A stretch of 64,000 bases of DNA from Achromobacter insolitus (GCF_002209555.1 NZ_NJIF01000002.1:372001-436000), one strand, 5' to 3'; shown: positions 28,483-38,065, counted from the first letter of the stretch. The notes: generated by a model not told the origin, from the letters alone. Program-made: numbers and translations.

Positions 28483-29727
28483 ATGCCTAAGAGAGAACCT
28501 CCGCTTAGCGGTATCACCGTGCTGGACATGACCCGCATCATGGCGGGCCCTTGGTGCACCCAGAACCTGGCCGATCTGGGCGCCGAAGTGCTGAAGATTG
28601 AACGCCCGCTGTCGGGCGACGATACGCGGGGATGGGGGCCGCCCAACCTCATGGACGCCCAAGGGCGGCGCACGCAGGAGTCGGCGTACTACCTGGCCGC
28701 CAACCGCAATAAGCGCTCGGTGGCACTGGACATCGCCAGTCAGGCGAGCGCAGAAGCGGTGCGCCGGCTGGCAGCCAAGTCCGACATCTTCGTCGAGAAC
28801 TTCAAGGTGGGCGGCCTGCGCAAGTACGGCCTGGACTACGCCAGCCTGCGCGAGCTGAACCCCCGCCTGATCTATTGCTCCATCACGGGCTTTGGGCAGG
28901 ACGGTCCCTATGCGGAAAAGCCCGGCTACGACTTCGTGATCCAGGCGCTGGGCGGACTGATGAGCATCACTGGCGAGAAGGACGCATTACCCGGCGGCGG
29001 CCCGCAAAAGGCAGGCAATGCCGCCGCGGACCTGATGGCCGGCATGTATGCCACCAGCGCCATTCTGGCGGCGCTGCATGAGCGCAGCCGCAGCGGCCTT
29101 GGCCAGCACATCGATATTTCCATGCTGGATTGCCAGGTGGCCGCGCTGGGCGTGCAGAATTTCAACTACTTCCTGTCAGGCGACGTGCCGCGGCGCGAGG
29201 GTAATGCTCACGTCAATCTTGCGCCCTATCAGGTCTTCGAGGCGGCGGATGGCTATGTCGTGCTTGGGGTCGGCAACGACAGCCAGTTCCAGAAATTCTG
29301 CGTGGCAGCCGGACGCACCGACCTGGCCGAAGATGAGCGCTACCGGACCAACACCGGCCGCGTGCTTGCCAAGGGGACGCTCATTCCCGAGCTGGAGCGC
29401 CTGTTTCGCACGCGCAGCCGCGACGAGTGGGTCAGTCTGCTGGACGCAGCAGGCGTGCCGGTGGGCGTGATTAACGACATCGCGCAGGTCCACGAGAACC
29501 CGCAGGTGCGGGCCCGGGGCCTGAAGTTCTCGCTGCCGCATCCGGTTTGCGGCAGCGTTCCGCAGGTCCGTAGCCCGATGCGTTTTTCGGAAAGCCCCGT
29601 CGCATATCGCAATGCGGCGCCGTTGCTGGGTGCCGACACCCACGGCGTGCTGAGCACCAAGCTTGGATGCAGCGAAGCCGAGATCGCGGCGCTGCAGCAG
29701 CCCGCCAATCCTGGAGAATCAAGATGA
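28483..29727 (+). CDS. CaiB/BaiF-type (family III) CoA transferase
   Basis: A 414-residue family III CoA transferase. The N-terminus LSGITVLDMTRIMAGPWCTQNLADLGAEVLKIE, the NRNKRSVALD segment and the catalytic-Asp region (AGNAAADLMAGMYATSAILAAL) are diagnostic. It moves CoA between acyl-CoA donor and carboxylic acid and probably activates the pathway's substrate. The stop overlaps the start of the DUF35 gene by ATGA. Confidence 0.9.
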   Translation: MPKREPPLSGITVLDMTRIMAGPWCTQNLADLGAEVLKIERPLSGDDTRGWGPPNLMDAQGRRTQESAYYLAANRNKRSVALDIASQASAEAVRRLAAKSDIFVENFKVGGLRKYGLDYASLRELNPRLIYCSITGFGQDGPYAEKPGYDFVIQALGGLMSITGEKDALPGGGPQKAGNAAADLMAGMYATSAILAALHERSRSGLGQHIDISMLDCQVAALGVQNFNYFLSGDVPRREGNAHVNLAPYQVFEAADGYVVLGVGNDSQFQKFCVAAGRTDLAEDERYRTNTGRVLAKGTLIPELERLFRTRSRDEWVSLLDAAGVPVGVINDIAQVHENPQVRARGLKFSLPHPVCGSVPQVRSPMRFSESPVAYRNAAPLLGADTHGVLSTKLGCSEAEIAALQQPANPGESR

Positions 29728-30113
29728 GCAGTGCAGCATCCGCCAATGCGGGCACGCAAAAGCAGTATTTCGACAACCTGGCACAGGGCCGCTTCCTGAT
29801 CCAGCACTGCGCGGACTGCGCACGGCACGTGTTCTATCCGCGCGAGATATGTCCGCATTGCGGCAGCGACGCGCTAACCTGGATCGCGCCGGCGGGCCGG
29901 GCGACTGTCTACAGCTGCACCACCGTCGCGCGCAAGCCCGAGGCGGGCGGTGACTACAACGTATCGCTCGTCGATCTGGATGAAGGCGTGCGGATGATGT
30001 CCAGCGTAGTGGGCATGCCGCCCGACCAGGTACGCATCGGCATGGCGGTCAGGGCCGTGATCGGCGAGCGCGACGGCGCTCCGGCGGTGCTGTTCGAGGA
30101 GGTGGCGCGATGA
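29724..30113 (+). CDS. DUF35 / OB-fold zinc-ribbon protein
   Basis: A 129-residue protein with an N-terminal zinc ribbon (CADC...ICPHCGSD, four Cys) and a C-terminal OB fold (TVYSCTTVARKP). These small proteins form complexes with SCP2-type thiolases and help them act on acyl-CoA substrates. That matches the thiolase gene overlapping its end by ATGA. The start at 29724 overlaps the CoA-transferase stop; an upstream in-frame extension from 29667 is a shadow. Confidence 0.88.
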   Translation: MSSAASANAGTQKQYFDNLAQGRFLIQHCADCARHVFYPREICPHCGSDALTWIAPAGRATVYSCTTVARKPEAGGDYNVSLVDLDEGVRMMSSVVGMPPDQVRIGMAVRAVIGERDGAPAVLFEEVAR

Positions 30114-31282
30114 ACTATCGACAACTGCGGGGCAAGACCGCCATCGTCGGCGTGGGCCACTTTGGCCTAGGCCAGGCACCGGGCTACACCGATATGGAAT
30201 TGCTGGTGCGCGCCGCCCACACGGCGGTACGGGACGCAGGCCTGGAAATGCGGGACATCGACGGCATTGCGACATCCAGCGTGGCAGCCAGCATGTGGCC
30301 GATGTCCGTCATCGAGACCCTGGGCATCCGCCCTACGTATATCGACGGCACCTGCCTGGGCGGTTCCAGCTTCATGTCCTACATTCTGGCCGCTGCCCAC
30401 GCATTGGATTCAGGACAGTGCAATGCCGTGCTGGTCTGCTATGGCAGCGCGCAGAAGACGGCGGCCGTAGGGCGCTCGGCAATTGCCGCTACGCGCAAGG
30501 CGCTGGACCCCCAACCCTATGAAATGCCGTATGAACCGCTGAATCCGCCCAGCGCCTATGCGCTGGCCGCCAAGCGCCATATGCACGAGTTCGGCACGCG
30601 TCGCGAGGACCTGGCCGAAGTTGCCGTCGCGGCTCGCCGCTGGGCTCAGCTCAATCCCGAGGCGTACTCTCGCGATCCTCTGTCGATCAATGATGTGCTG
30701 AGCGCCCGCAGGGTGTCGGATCCGCTGACCGTCCGCGATTGCTGCCTGGTGACCGATGGCGCGGGGGCATTCGTCATGACGCGGGCCGACCGAGCCCCGG
30801 ATCTGCCGCAGGCGCCCGCCTATATCCTGGGCAGCGCCACCGCGGTGTGGAATCGCCAGATTTCCTCGATGGAGACGCTGACCACCACGGCCGCGAAGCA
30901 ATCGGGCGCGTTGGCGTTCGAGATGGCGGGGTGCCGCCCGGCCGACATCGACGTGGCGCAGCTATACGACGCATTCACCATCAATACGATCCTGTTCCTG
31001 GAAGACCTGGGATTTTGCGCCAAGGGCGAGGGAGGGGGCTTTGTGCGCGATGGCGGCATCGCTCCGGGCGGCCGCTTGCCCGTGAATACGAACGGAGGCG
31101 GCCTGTCCTGCGTGCACCCGGGCATGTATGGGGTGTTTTTGGTGATCGAGGCGGTGCGCCAGCTGCGCGGGCAGGCGGGCGAGCGTCAGGTCAGGGATGC
31201 ACGCCTGGCGCTGGCGCACGGCAACGGCGGCACGCTGTCCAGCCAGTCCTCCGTCATCCTGGGAAGCGCCGAAACCTGCTAG
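30110..31282 (+). CDS. SCP2/acetyl-CoA acetyltransferase-like thiolase
   Basis: A 390-residue thiolase-fold protein of the lipid-transfer/SCP-x branch. It has the likely nucleophile Cys82 in IDGTCLGGSSFMS, the His-containing region CHPG-like segment NGGGLSCVHPGMYG and the C-terminal HGNGGTLSSQ. It cleaves a 3-ketoacyl-CoA (or performs a related condensation) with the DUF35 partner encoded just upstream. It is the last gene of the operon. The LysR gene on the other strand ends 9 bp away. Confidence 0.85.
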   Translation: MNYRQLRGKTAIVGVGHFGLGQAPGYTDMELLVRAAHTAVRDAGLEMRDIDGIATSSVAASMWPMSVIETLGIRPTYIDGTCLGGSSFMSYILAAAHALDSGQCNAVLVCYGSAQKTAAVGRSAIAATRKALDPQPYEMPYEPLNPPSAYALAAKRHMHEFGTRREDLAEVAVAARRWAQLNPEAYSRDPLSINDVLSARRVSDPLTVRDCCLVTDGAGAFVMTRADRAPDLPQAPAYILGSATAVWNRQISSMETLTTTAAKQSGALAFEMAGCRPADIDVAQLYDAFTINTILFLEDLGFCAKGEGGGFVRDGGIAPGGRLPVNTNGGGLSCVHPGMYGVFLVIEAVRQLRGQAGERQVRDARLALAHGNGGTLSSQSSVILGSAETC

Positions 31283-31291
31283 CGGTGCGTC

Positions 31292-32155
31292 TCAAGAGCC
31301 CCGCGCGATCTCGTAGATTTCCTCGATGAGAGCCGCGCGGACCGATTGCCGGTTCCATAGCAACCCGACGCTGCGGTAGTGCTCGTTGCCGGGCAACGAG
31401 ATTTTGCGCAGGCCAGAGTCCGGCCGCAGCTCACCCGCGCCATCCGGCACCAGGGACACTCCCAGTCCCTGGCTGACCAGCAGGGCGATGACCTCGATGG
31501 ACGCGGTTTCGATGCGTATCTTGGGCCGTATGCTGTGCTGGCGGAAGTAGTTGGCCGCCAGCTGTCCGCCCCACAGTTTGCGGTCATAGCAGATCAGCGG
31601 ATTGGCGCGCAACAGCTGGTGCGGATCATCCTCGGTAAGCGACGCGGGGGCCAGGACCACCAGGGGCTCGTCGCGCACCCGCCGCCATTCCAGATTCTTG
31701 GGCATCTGGAACTGGGGCTGCAGTATCAGCGCAGCGTCCATTTCGCCATCGCATATTTTGCTGTAGAGATTGACGGAATATCCCTTGACCAGGCTGATCT
31801 CCAGGTTGGGATGCCGGTTGATCAGCCGCGCCAGCAGCGTCGGCATCAGCGTAGTCATGGCGGAATCGAATGCGCCCAGGGTCAGGTGGCCGAACACCAC
31901 CGGCCCCTGAGAGGCCGCCTTCAGGTTGCGGACCTCTTCCATGACGTGCTTGGCCTGCGCCAGGATCTGCGCGCCCTCGACCGTGGGTTTGACGGTGCGG
32001 CCGGACCGCACCACCAGTTTGAAACCCAGCTCGTCCTCGACCTTTTTGATGCGCTGATTGACCGCCGCGGGCGTGAGGCCATTTTTGCGCGCAACTTCAG
32101 CGATCGAACCCTGCTCGATGACCTGGATGAAATTGAGCAGGAAGGTGGTGTCCAT
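31292..32155 (-). CDS. LysR family transcriptional regulator
   Basis: A 287-residue regulator with an N-terminal winged helix (residues 1-60, IEQGSIAEVARKNGLTPAAVNQRIKKVEDELG) and an effector domain. It is convergent with the CoA-catabolic operon and probably regulates it. Its start lies only 18 bp after the trpC stop on the same strand, with CAGGAG upstream, so trp-operon read-through could also reach it. No terminator with a T-run is visible between trpC and this gene. Confidence 0.88.
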   Translation of the reverse strand: MDTTFLLNFIQVIEQGSIAEVARKNGLTPAAVNQRIKKVEDELGFKLVVRSGRTVKPTVEGAQILAQAKHVMEEVRNLKAASQGPVVFGHLTLGAFDSAMTTLMPTLLARLINRHPNLEISLVKGYSVNLYSKICDGEMDAALILQPQFQMPKNLEWRRVRDEPLVVLAPASLTEDDPHQLLRANPLICYDRKLWGGQLAANYFRQHSIRPKIRIETASIEVIALLVSQGLGVSLVPDGAGELRPDSGLRKISLPGNEHYRSVGLLWNRQSVRAALIEEIYEIARGS

Positions 32156-32173
32156 GTGCTCCTGAACGGGCTG

Positions 32174-32962
32174 TCAGCCCATCAGGCGAGCGAGTTCCGC
32201 GCCGGGGTCCTTGGCGCGCATGAAGGCTTCGCCCACCAGGAAGGCGTCTACCTTGTGTTTGCGCATCAGTTGCACGTCTTCGGGCTTGAGGATGCCGCTC
32301 TCGGTCACGACGCGCTTGCCGGCGGGGATATGGGGCAGCAGGTCCAGCGTGTTCGACAGGCTGGTCTCGAAGGTGCGCAGGTTGCGGTTGTTGATGCCCA
32401 GCAGCGGCGTCTTCATCGTCAGGGCGATGTCCAGTTCCTTGGCGTCGTGCACTTCCACCAGCACGTCCATGCCCAGTTCCATCGCCAGGGTTTCATAGTC
32501 GCGCAGTTGCGCGGGACTGAGCGCGGCCACGATCAGCAGCACGCAGTCCGCGCCCATCGCGCGCGCGACGATGATCTGGTAGGGATCGATCACGAAGTCC
32601 TTGCGCAGCACCGGCAGCGAGCAGGCGGCGCGCGCCTGGCGCAGGTGGTCGTGGGAGCCCTGGAAGAACTGCACGTCGGTCAGCACCGACAGGCAGGCCG
32701 CGCCGTGCACCGCGTAGGTGGAGGCGATTTCCGGGGGATTGAAGGGGTCGCGCAGCACGCCCTTGGAGGGCGAGGCTTTCTTGATTTCAGCGATGACGCC
32801 TGGCTTGCCTTGGGCGATCTTGTCTTCGATGGCTTGGGCAAAGCCACGGACGTCTTGCCGCGCCTGCGCTTCGCGCAGGACTTCGGCTTCGCTGCGCATC
32901 TGGCGAGCGGCGGCGACTTCCTCGGCCTTGACGGCGAGGATCTTCGCGAGAATATCGTTCAT
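32174..32962 (-). CDS. trpC: Indole-3-glycerol-phosphate synthase
   Basis: A 262-residue TIM-barrel enzyme of tryptophan synthesis. Diagnostic segments include [19 protein letters not shown] (phosphate and catalytic Lys region), [26 protein letters not shown] and VTESGI. It is monofunctional (no TrpF fusion), as in other betaproteobacteria. It overlaps the trpD stop by 4 nt, so translation is coupled. It is the last biosynthetic gene of the trpE-G-D-C cluster. Confidence 0.95.
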   Translation of the reverse strand: MNDILAKILAVKAEEVAAARQMRSEAEVLREAQARQDVRGFAQAIEDKIAQGKPGVIAEIKKASPSKGVLRDPFNPPEIASTYAVHGAACLSVLTDVQFFQGSHDHLRQARAACSLPVLRKDFVIDPYQIIVARAMGADCVLLIVAALSPAQLRDYETLAMELGMDVLVEVHDAKELDIALTMKTPLLGINNRNLRTFETSLSNTLDLLPHIPAGKRVVTESGILKPEDVQLMRKHKVDAFLVGEAFMRAKDPGAELARLMG

Positions 32963-33990
32963 TTCAGGAATTTCCGGGTATATGCGCAGAATTCTTCCAG
33001 CTTGGCTCGAGCCGCGCCGGTGGAGATAAGTTCAAATGCTAGAGCCAATGCCTCGGGAATGGAATCGGCCTTATTGCCAGCATAGATGGCGAGTCCTGCA
33101 TTGAGCGCGACGATGTCGCGGGCGGTTCCCTCGACATTTTCCAGCGCCTCGATGACAAGCTCGCGCGATTGTTCGCGATTGGACACCTTGATGCTCCGGT
33201 TGGACATCATGGATAGCCCGTAGTCCTCGGGATGGATCTCGTATTCTAGGACTTTGCCGTCCTTGAGTTCGCCCACCATGGTTGCGCCGCCCAGCGAGGC
33301 TTCGTCCATGCCGTCCTTGCCGTGCACCACCAGCACGTGGCGCGAGCCCAGGCGTTCCAGCACGCGCACCTGGATGCCGACCAGGTCGGGGTGGAATACG
33401 CCCATCAGCTGGTTGGCGGCGCCGGCCGGGTTGGTCAGGGGGCCCAGGATGTTGAAGATCGTCCGTACAGCCAGCTCCTTGCGCACGGCGGCCACGTTCT
33501 TCATGGCTCCATGGTGGGCGGGGGCGAACATGAAGCCGATGCCGGTTGCCTGGATGCATTCGGCCACCTGTTCCGGGGTCAGCGTCAGGTTGGCGCCCAG
33601 GGCTTCCAGCACGTCGGCGCTGCCGCTGGAGGACGAGGCGCTGCGGTTGCCATGCTTGGCGATCGGCACGCCGGCCGCCGCGGCCACGAACATGGCGGTC
33701 GTGGAGATGTTGAAAGTGTGGCTGCCGTCGCCACCGGTGCCGCACATGTCCAGCAGGTCGGCGGGGTTGGGCGTGACCACGGGCGTGGCGAACTCGCGCA
33801 TGACCTGCGCGGCCGCGGTGATTTCGCCTATGGTCTCTTTTTTCACGCGCAGGCCCATCAGCAGGGCGCTTGCGATCTGCGGCGACATTTCGCCGCGCAT
33901 CAGCATGCGCATCAGATGCAGCATTTCGTCGTGGAAAATTTCGCGGTGTTCAATGCAGCGCGTCAGCGCTTCGGCGGGAGAAATCGTCAC
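32959..33990 (-). CDS. trpD: Anthranilate phosphoribosyltransferase
   Basis: A 343-residue enzyme that joins anthranilate to phosphoribosyl pyrophosphate. The PRPP-binding [16 protein letters not shown] (about 83-98), [21 protein letters not shown] and the segment [13 protein letters not shown] are diagnostic. The family's usual length is kept. It lies 12 bp after trpG and overlaps trpC by 4 nt. Confidence 0.95.
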   Translation of the reverse strand: MTISPAEALTRCIEHREIFHDEMLHLMRMLMRGEMSPQIASALLMGLRVKKETIGEITAAAQVMREFATPVVTPNPADLLDMCGTGGDGSHTFNISTTAMFVAAAAGVPIAKHGNRSASSSSGSADVLEALGANLTLTPEQVAECIQATGIGFMFAPAHHGAMKNVAAVRKELAVRTIFNILGPLTNPAGAANQLMGVFHPDLVGIQVRVLERLGSRHVLVVHGKDGMDEASLGGATMVGELKDGKVLEYEIHPEDYGLSMMSNRSIKVSNREQSRELVIEALENVEGTARDIVALNAGLAIYAGNKADSIPEALALAFELISTGAARAKLEEFCAYTRKFLK

Positions 33991-34002
33991 GATGCGTCCT
34001 TC

Positions 34003-34569
34003 TTAGGCGAGGTTCAGGAAATTGCGGAGCAGGGCGTGGCCGTGCTCGCTGAGCACCGACTCGGGATGGAACTGTACTCCGTATAGCGGCAAGGTCTTGT
34101 GGCGCACGCCCATGATGTCGCCGTCCGGGGCGGTCGCGGTGACGGCAAGGCAGTCGGGCAGGGTGGCAGGATCGATGGTGAGCGAGTTGTAACGGATCAC
34201 CGTGTACGGGGTGGGCAGATCGGTGAAGATGTCCGTGCCCGTGTGCGAGATCTGCACGGTCTTGCCGTGCATGATCTGCTGGGCGCGCACGATATCGCCG
34301 CCGTAGGCCGCGCCGATGGCCTGGTGGCCCAGGCATACGCCCAGGATGGGCTTCTTGCCCGCAAAGGCCTGGATCACGGGCACCGAGATGCCCGCCTCCG
34401 CCGGAGAGCAGGGGCCGGGCGACACGCAGATGCGGTCCGGGTTCATGGCGGCGATCTCTTCCAGCGTGATCTGGTCGTTGCGCGCCACGCGCACGTCTTC
34501 GCCCAGTTCACCGAAGTACTGAACCAGGTTGTAAGTGAAAGAGTCGTAGTTGTCGATCATCAACAGCAT
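34003..34569 (-). CDS. trpG: Anthranilate synthase component II (glutamine amidotransferase)
   Basis: A 188-residue class I glutamine amidotransferase that supplies ammonia to TrpE. It begins [19 protein letters not shown], and the nucleophile Cys79 sits in [10 protein letters not shown]. The His/Glu pair lies in [14 protein letters not shown] near the C-terminus. The start at 34569 has AGGAG upstream (CTCCT at 34576-34580 on the plus strand). The longer open frame to 34707 is a shadow of trpE. Such a subunit can also serve 4-amino-4-deoxychorismate synthase. Confidence 0.94.
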   Translation of the reverse strand: MLLMIDNYDSFTYNLVQYFGELGEDVRVARNDQITLEEIAAMNPDRICVSPGPCSPAEAGISVPVIQAFAGKKPILGVCLGHQAIGAAYGGDIVRAQQIMHGKTVQISHTGTDIFTDLPTPYTVIRYNSLTIDPATLPDCLAVTATAPDGDIMGVRHKTLPLYGVQFHPESVLSEHGHALLRNFLNLA

Positions 34570-34625
34570 TAAATTCTCCTGAAGGGCCGTCAGGCGGCCC
34601 GGATGTGTCCGTGGGGGGCCGGGCC

Positions 34626-36224
34626 TCAGATGGGTTCGTCCAGGCCGTGCTGCACCTGCTCCGCCGCGCGCAGCACCGCGCGGGCCTTGGCTTCGGTTTC
34701 GGCCCATTCGGCTTCGGGATTGGAGTCGGCCACGATGCCGGCGGCGGCCTGTACGTACAGCGTGCCGTCTTTGATGACGCCGGTGCGGATGGCGATGGCC
34801 ACGTCCATTTCGCCGCCATAGCTCAGGTAGCCGGCCGCGCCGCCGTAGATGCCGCGGCGCACGGGTTCCAGTTCGTCGATGATCTTCATGGCCTCGACCT
34901 TGGGCGCGCCGGTCAGGGTGCCGGCGGGAAACACCGCGCGCAGCACGTCCATGCTGCTCAGGCCAGCGTCGCCGGGCCGCCCCAAGGCGCTGGCAGCCCC
35001 CTCGGGGGGCACCTCGCGCAGTGGGCGTGGGGGCGTTTTCTTGGAGCTCAGCGTGCCGGTGACGTTGGACACCAGGTGCATCACGTGCGAATAGCGTTCG
35101 ATCACCATGGTGTCGCTGACCTTGACCGAGCCCACCTCGGCCACGCGGCCCACGTCGTTGCGCGCCAGGTCGATCAGCATTACGTGCTCGGCGACCTCCT
35201 TGGGATCGGCCTTCAGTTCGGCGGCCAGGGCGGCATCTTCCTCGGGCGTAGCGCCGCGCTTGCGGGTGCCAGCCAGGGGACGGATGGTGATCTGCGACTT
35301 GGGTTCACCGTTTTCCACCACGCGCTCCTGGCGCACCAGGATCTCAGGAGACGCGCCGACCACCTGGAAGTCGCCGAAGTTCCAGAAATACATGTAGGGG
35401 GAGGGGTTGAGCGACCGCAGGGCGCGGTAGAGGGAGAGGGGGGAATCGCGGAAGGGCTTGGCGATGACCTGGCCGATCTGCACTTGCATCAGGTCGCCTG
35501 CGGCGATGTGTTCCTTGGCGCGGAGCACGGCCGCCAGATAGTCTTCCTTCTTGAAGTCGCGCCGCTCTTCGGTCTGCATGCTGGCGTGGCTATAGGGAAT
35601 TTCAACGGGGCGTCGCAGGCGGGCGCGCAAGTCGTGCAGGCGCTGCTGCGCGCGGCTGTAGGCCTCGGGCTGGCTCGGGTCGGCGTAGACCATCAGGTAG
35701 ATGCGGCCGGCCAGGTTGTCCACGATGACCAGCTCGTCCACGTGCATCAGCATCAGGTCGGGGGTACCGCCTTCCATGCCGGCGGGAAACGGCTTGACCG
35801 CGGGTCCCAGGCAGGGCTCGATGTGGCGCACCGTGTCATAGCCGAAGTAGCCTGCCAGGCCGCCGCAAAAGCGCGGCATGCCCGGACGCAGGGCGACCTT
35901 GAAGCGGCTTTGGTATTGCTCGATGAAGGTCAGTGGATCGCCGTCATGGGTTTCGGCGACCTTGCCGTCGTGCAGGACTTCGGTGCGGGTGCCGCTGGCG
36001 CGGATCACCGTGCGCGCCGGCAAGCCGATGAAGGAATAGCGGCCGAAGCGCTCGCCGCCCACCACCGATTCCATCAGGCAGGTCATGCGCCCGCCCTGGG
36101 GGCCGGCATGCGCCAGTTTCAGGTAGATGCCCAGCGGGGTGTCCAGGTCGGCATAGGTTTCGGCGACCAGCGGAATGCGGTTGTAGCCTTGTGCGGCCAG
36201 GGCCTTGAATTCGATTTCGGTCAT
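34626..36224 (-). CDS. trpE: Anthranilate synthase component I, with in-frame repeat insertion
   Basis: A 532-residue chorismate-using enzyme, about 25-30 residues longer than usual. Motifs include [77 protein letters not shown] and [14 protein letters not shown]. The extra length is explained by the dispersed repeat at 34973-35035. The repeat encodes a Pro/Arg/Gly-rich stretch (about residues 396-418, [20 protein letters not shown]) just before the conserved [12 protein letters not shown]. The frame is intact and all downstream motifs are present, so the protein is probably functional with an enlarged surface loop. Confidence 0.95.
   Translation of the reverse strand: MTEIEFKALAAQGYNRIPLVAETYADLDTPLGIYLKLAHAGPQGGRMTCLMESVVGGERFGRYSFIGLPARTVIRASGTRTEVLHDGKVAETHDGDPLTFIEQYQSRFKVALRPGMPRFCGGLAGYFGYDTVRHIEPCLGPAVKPFPAGMEGGTPDLMLMHVDELVIVDNLAGRIYLMVYADPSQPEAYSRAQQRLHDLRARLRRPVEIPYSHASMQTEERRDFKKEDYLAAVLRAKEHIAAGDLMQVQIGQVIAKPFRDSPLSLYRALRSLNPSPYMYFWNFGDFQVVGASPEILVRQERVVENGEPKSQITIRPLAGTRKRGATPEEDAALAAELKADPKEVAEHVMLIDLARNDVGRVAEVGSVKVSDTMVIERYSHVMHLVSNVTGTLSSKKTPPRPLREVPPEGAASALGRPGDAGLSSMDVLRAVFPAGTLTGAPKVEAMKIIDELEPVRRGIYGGAAGYLSYGGEMDVAIAIRTGVIKDGTLYVQAAAGIVADSNPEAEWAETEAKARAVLRAAEQVQHGLDEPI
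34973..35035 (-). repeat. Dispersed GC-rich repeat inserted in frame in trpE
   Basis: Read on the minus strand, it begins CGCCCCCACGCCC, contains GTGCCCCCCGAGGGGGC and ends CGCCTTGGGGCGGCCC. It therefore has the same ends and core as the copies at 1597-1667 and 22301-22375. It is slightly shorter and keeps the trpE frame open. Confidence 0.85.
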
Positions 36225-36272
36225 GTCGGGTCTCGTAAGCGGTTTATCTGCTATCGGACCAGGCGCGCAATG

Positions 36273-36306
36273 AAAAAGCCCGGTCCAGGTTACTGGTTCC
36301 GGGCTT
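36273..36306 (-). terminator. trp operon attenuator (intrinsic terminator)
   Basis: On the minus strand an 8-bp stem (AAGCCCGG at 36299-36306 with CCGGGCTT at 36276-36283) is extended by an inner 4-bp stem (36293-36296 with 36285-36288). A TTTTT run follows. It lies 60 bp after the stop of the Trp-rich leader peptide and about 50 bp before trpE, the position of an attenuator. A second small hairpin (CTGTG/CACAG, about 36309-36324) precedes it and may be part of the competing structure. Confidence 0.82.
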
Positions 36307-36365
36307 GGCTCTGTGTTTACACAGCTACGGCACTAGGCGGCATACGCGTCCAGGGCCGGGAGGGA

Positions 36366-36440
36366 TCATCGCCACCCGGAAGACAAACGCCACCAGCGCC
36401 ACGAGGCGCCGAGCATTTGGTTCTGGATGGAAACGTTCAT
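36366..36440 (-). CDS. trpL: trp operon leader peptide
   Basis: A 24-codon ORF on the minus strand (ATG at 36440, TGA ending at 36366) between gph and trpE. It encodes four Trp in 24 residues: Trp14, Trp16, Trp17 and Trp23 (…ASWRWWRLSSGW…). Trp-rich leaders followed by a terminator control trp operons by ribosome stalling in many proteobacteria. The attenuator at 36273-36306 follows. No strong ribosome site is visible, as is common for leaders. Confidence 0.85.
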   Translation of the reverse strand: MNVSIQNQMLGASWRWWRLSSGWR

Positions 36441-36484
36441 TGAGCTTTGTTCAGTATTGAATTCGCGGTCAGCCGCCGGGATGT

Positions 36485-37192
36485 TCAGGAGCCTGTTTTG
36501 GCCGCGTTCTGGTTTTGATTCCAGAGCGTGACCCACTGGGCGGCGGCGACTAGCGTGTCAACTATACCATCGACATCCAGCTCGCGCACGTCCCGTCCTT
36601 CGTTGTAACCATAAGGCACCACCAGGACCTGGGTGCCCGCGCTGCGGCCCGCCTGTGCGTCATTGATGGAATCACCGATGGTCACGGCTTCGTGCGGGGC
36701 CACGCCGAGCAGGTCGCACGCATGCACCACCTGATCCGGATCGGGCTTGCGGCGCTCGCAGGTGTCGCCGCACACCACGGCGTCGAAAAAGCCCGCCAGG
36801 CCCGTGCGCTGCAGCAGCGGCAGGGTGAATTCGGTGGGCTTGTTGGTGACGACGGCCAGCTTCAGCCCTTGCTCGCGCATGAGCTTCAGGCCGTCGATGA
36901 CGCCCGGGTAGATCTGCGCTTTTTCGCCATTGGACAGGTGGTAGTGGCGATAGAAGGCGGCGCGGGCGACATCGAACTCGGCGGCGGTGGGATCGGCCGC
37001 CTCCAGGCTGCCGGCCAGGCTGCGGCGCACCAGGTTGTCCACGCCCTTGCCCACGAAGGTGGCCACCACGTCTTCGCGCAGCGGGGACATGCCCAGCTCC
37101 ACGCGCATGGCGTTGGCGGCGAAGGCCAGGTCGGGGATGGAGTCCAGCAGGGTGCCGTCCAGGTCCAGCAGCGCGGCGCGAAAAACGGTCAT
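36485..37192 (-). CDS. gph: Phosphoglycolate phosphatase (HAD superfamily)
   Basis: A 235-residue haloacid-dehalogenase-type phosphatase that removes phosphoglycolate. HAD motif I DLDGTLLDS (residues 8-16), motif II VVTNKPT, and motif III/IV RKPDPDQVVHACDLLGV...IGDSINDAQAGRSAG are all present. The gene lies between rpe and trpE, a conserved order in betaproteobacteria. trpL starts 45 bp after its stop, so the trp promoter must lie within or just after this gene. Confidence 0.92.
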   Translation of the reverse strand: MTVFRAALLDLDGTLLDSIPDLAFAANAMRVELGMSPLREDVVATFVGKGVDNLVRRSLAGSLEAADPTAAEFDVARAAFYRHYHLSNGEKAQIYPGVIDGLKLMREQGLKLAVVTNKPTEFTLPLLQRTGLAGFFDAVVCGDTCERRKPDPDQVVHACDLLGVAPHEAVTIGDSINDAQAGRSAGTQVLVVPYGYNEGRDVRELDVDGIVDTLVAAAQWVTLWNQNQNAAKTGS

Positions 37193-37207
37193 GACGGTTC
37201 CCGGGGC

Positions 37208-37912
37208 TTAGATGGCGGTGGTTTCGCCGATGGCGATCTGTTCGCGCATGGACTTGATGATGCCCGCGTAGTCCGGCTTGCCGAAGATGGCGGAGCCGGC
37301 CACGAAGGTGTCGGCGCCGGCGCGGCGGATTTCAGCAATGTTGTCGATCTTCACGCCGCCGTCGACCTGCAGCATGATTTCCTGGCCGCCAGCCTGCGTC
37401 CAGGCGTCGATCCTGGCGCGCGCCTCGCGCAGTTTGGTCAGCGCAGCCGGGATGAAGCTCTGGCCGCCGAAGCCGGGGTTGACCGACATGATCAGGACCA
37501 GGTCGATCTTGTCCATCACGTAGTCGAGGTAGGACAGCGGGGTGGCGGGATTGAACACCAGGCCGGCCTTACAGCCGTTTTCACGGATCAGCGACAGGGT
37601 GCGGTCCACGTGACGGCTGGCGTCCGGGTGGAAGCTGATGTAGTCGGCGCCAGCCTTGGCGAACATCGGCACCAGGTCATCCACCGGCTCCACCATCAGG
37701 TGCACGTCGATGGGCACCTGGACGTGGGGGCGGATGGCCGCGCACACCATGGGGCCGATCGTCAGATTGGGGACATAGTGGTTGTCCATCACGTCCACGT
37801 GGATCCAGTCGGCGCCGGCGGCGACGACGTTGCGGACTTCCTCGCCCAGGCGGGCGAAGTCGGCCGACAGGATGCTGGGGGTGATGCGGGTGGAAGCCTG
37901 TTGGGTAGACAT
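37208..37912 (-). CDS. rpe: Ribulose-phosphate 3-epimerase
   Basis: A 234-residue TIM-barrel enzyme of the pentose phosphate pathway. [17 protein letters not shown] at the N-terminus, [17 protein letters not shown] (metal and catalytic residues), [13 protein letters not shown] and [10 protein letters not shown] are diagnostic. The ATG at 37912 (MSTQQAST...) gives the usual family start. An upstream in-frame ATG at 37936 sits inside the probable promoter palindrome and is less likely. gph follows 15 bp downstream. Confidence 0.93.
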   Translation of the reverse strand: MSTQQASTRITPSILSADFARLGEEVRNVVAAGADWIHVDVMDNHYVPNLTIGPMVCAAIRPHVQVPIDVHLMVEPVDDLVPMFAKAGADYISFHPDASRHVDRTLSLIRENGCKAGLVFNPATPLSYLDYVMDKIDLVLIMSVNPGFGGQSFIPAALTKLREARARIDAWTQAGGQEIMLQVDGGVKIDNIAEIRRAGADTFVAGSAIFGKPDYAGIIKSMREQIAIGETTAI

Positions 37913-37934
37913 GATGTTCGGGATCGGGGAGGGC

Positions 37935-37949
37935 ATAATGTGCCATTAT
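37935..37949. promoter_or_regulatory. Palindrome in the rpe/apaG divergent promoter region
   Basis: ATAATG-TGC-CATTAT, a perfect 6-bp inverted repeat with 3-nt spacer, is an A/T-rich island between the divergent rpe and apaG genes. It may overlap -10 boxes in both directions (TAATG/CATTAT) or be an operator. No matching regulator is recognised. Confidence 0.35.
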
Positions 37950-38065
37950 TGCAGTTTGAGGCGCGGTACCGGGAATGGCCCGGCCCGGCAGGTCCGGGAA
38001 CCGCGTCTTTTCCAGCGTCCGGCGCCGTACCACGGCCGCCCGCCAGCACTACACAGGGAAGGACT

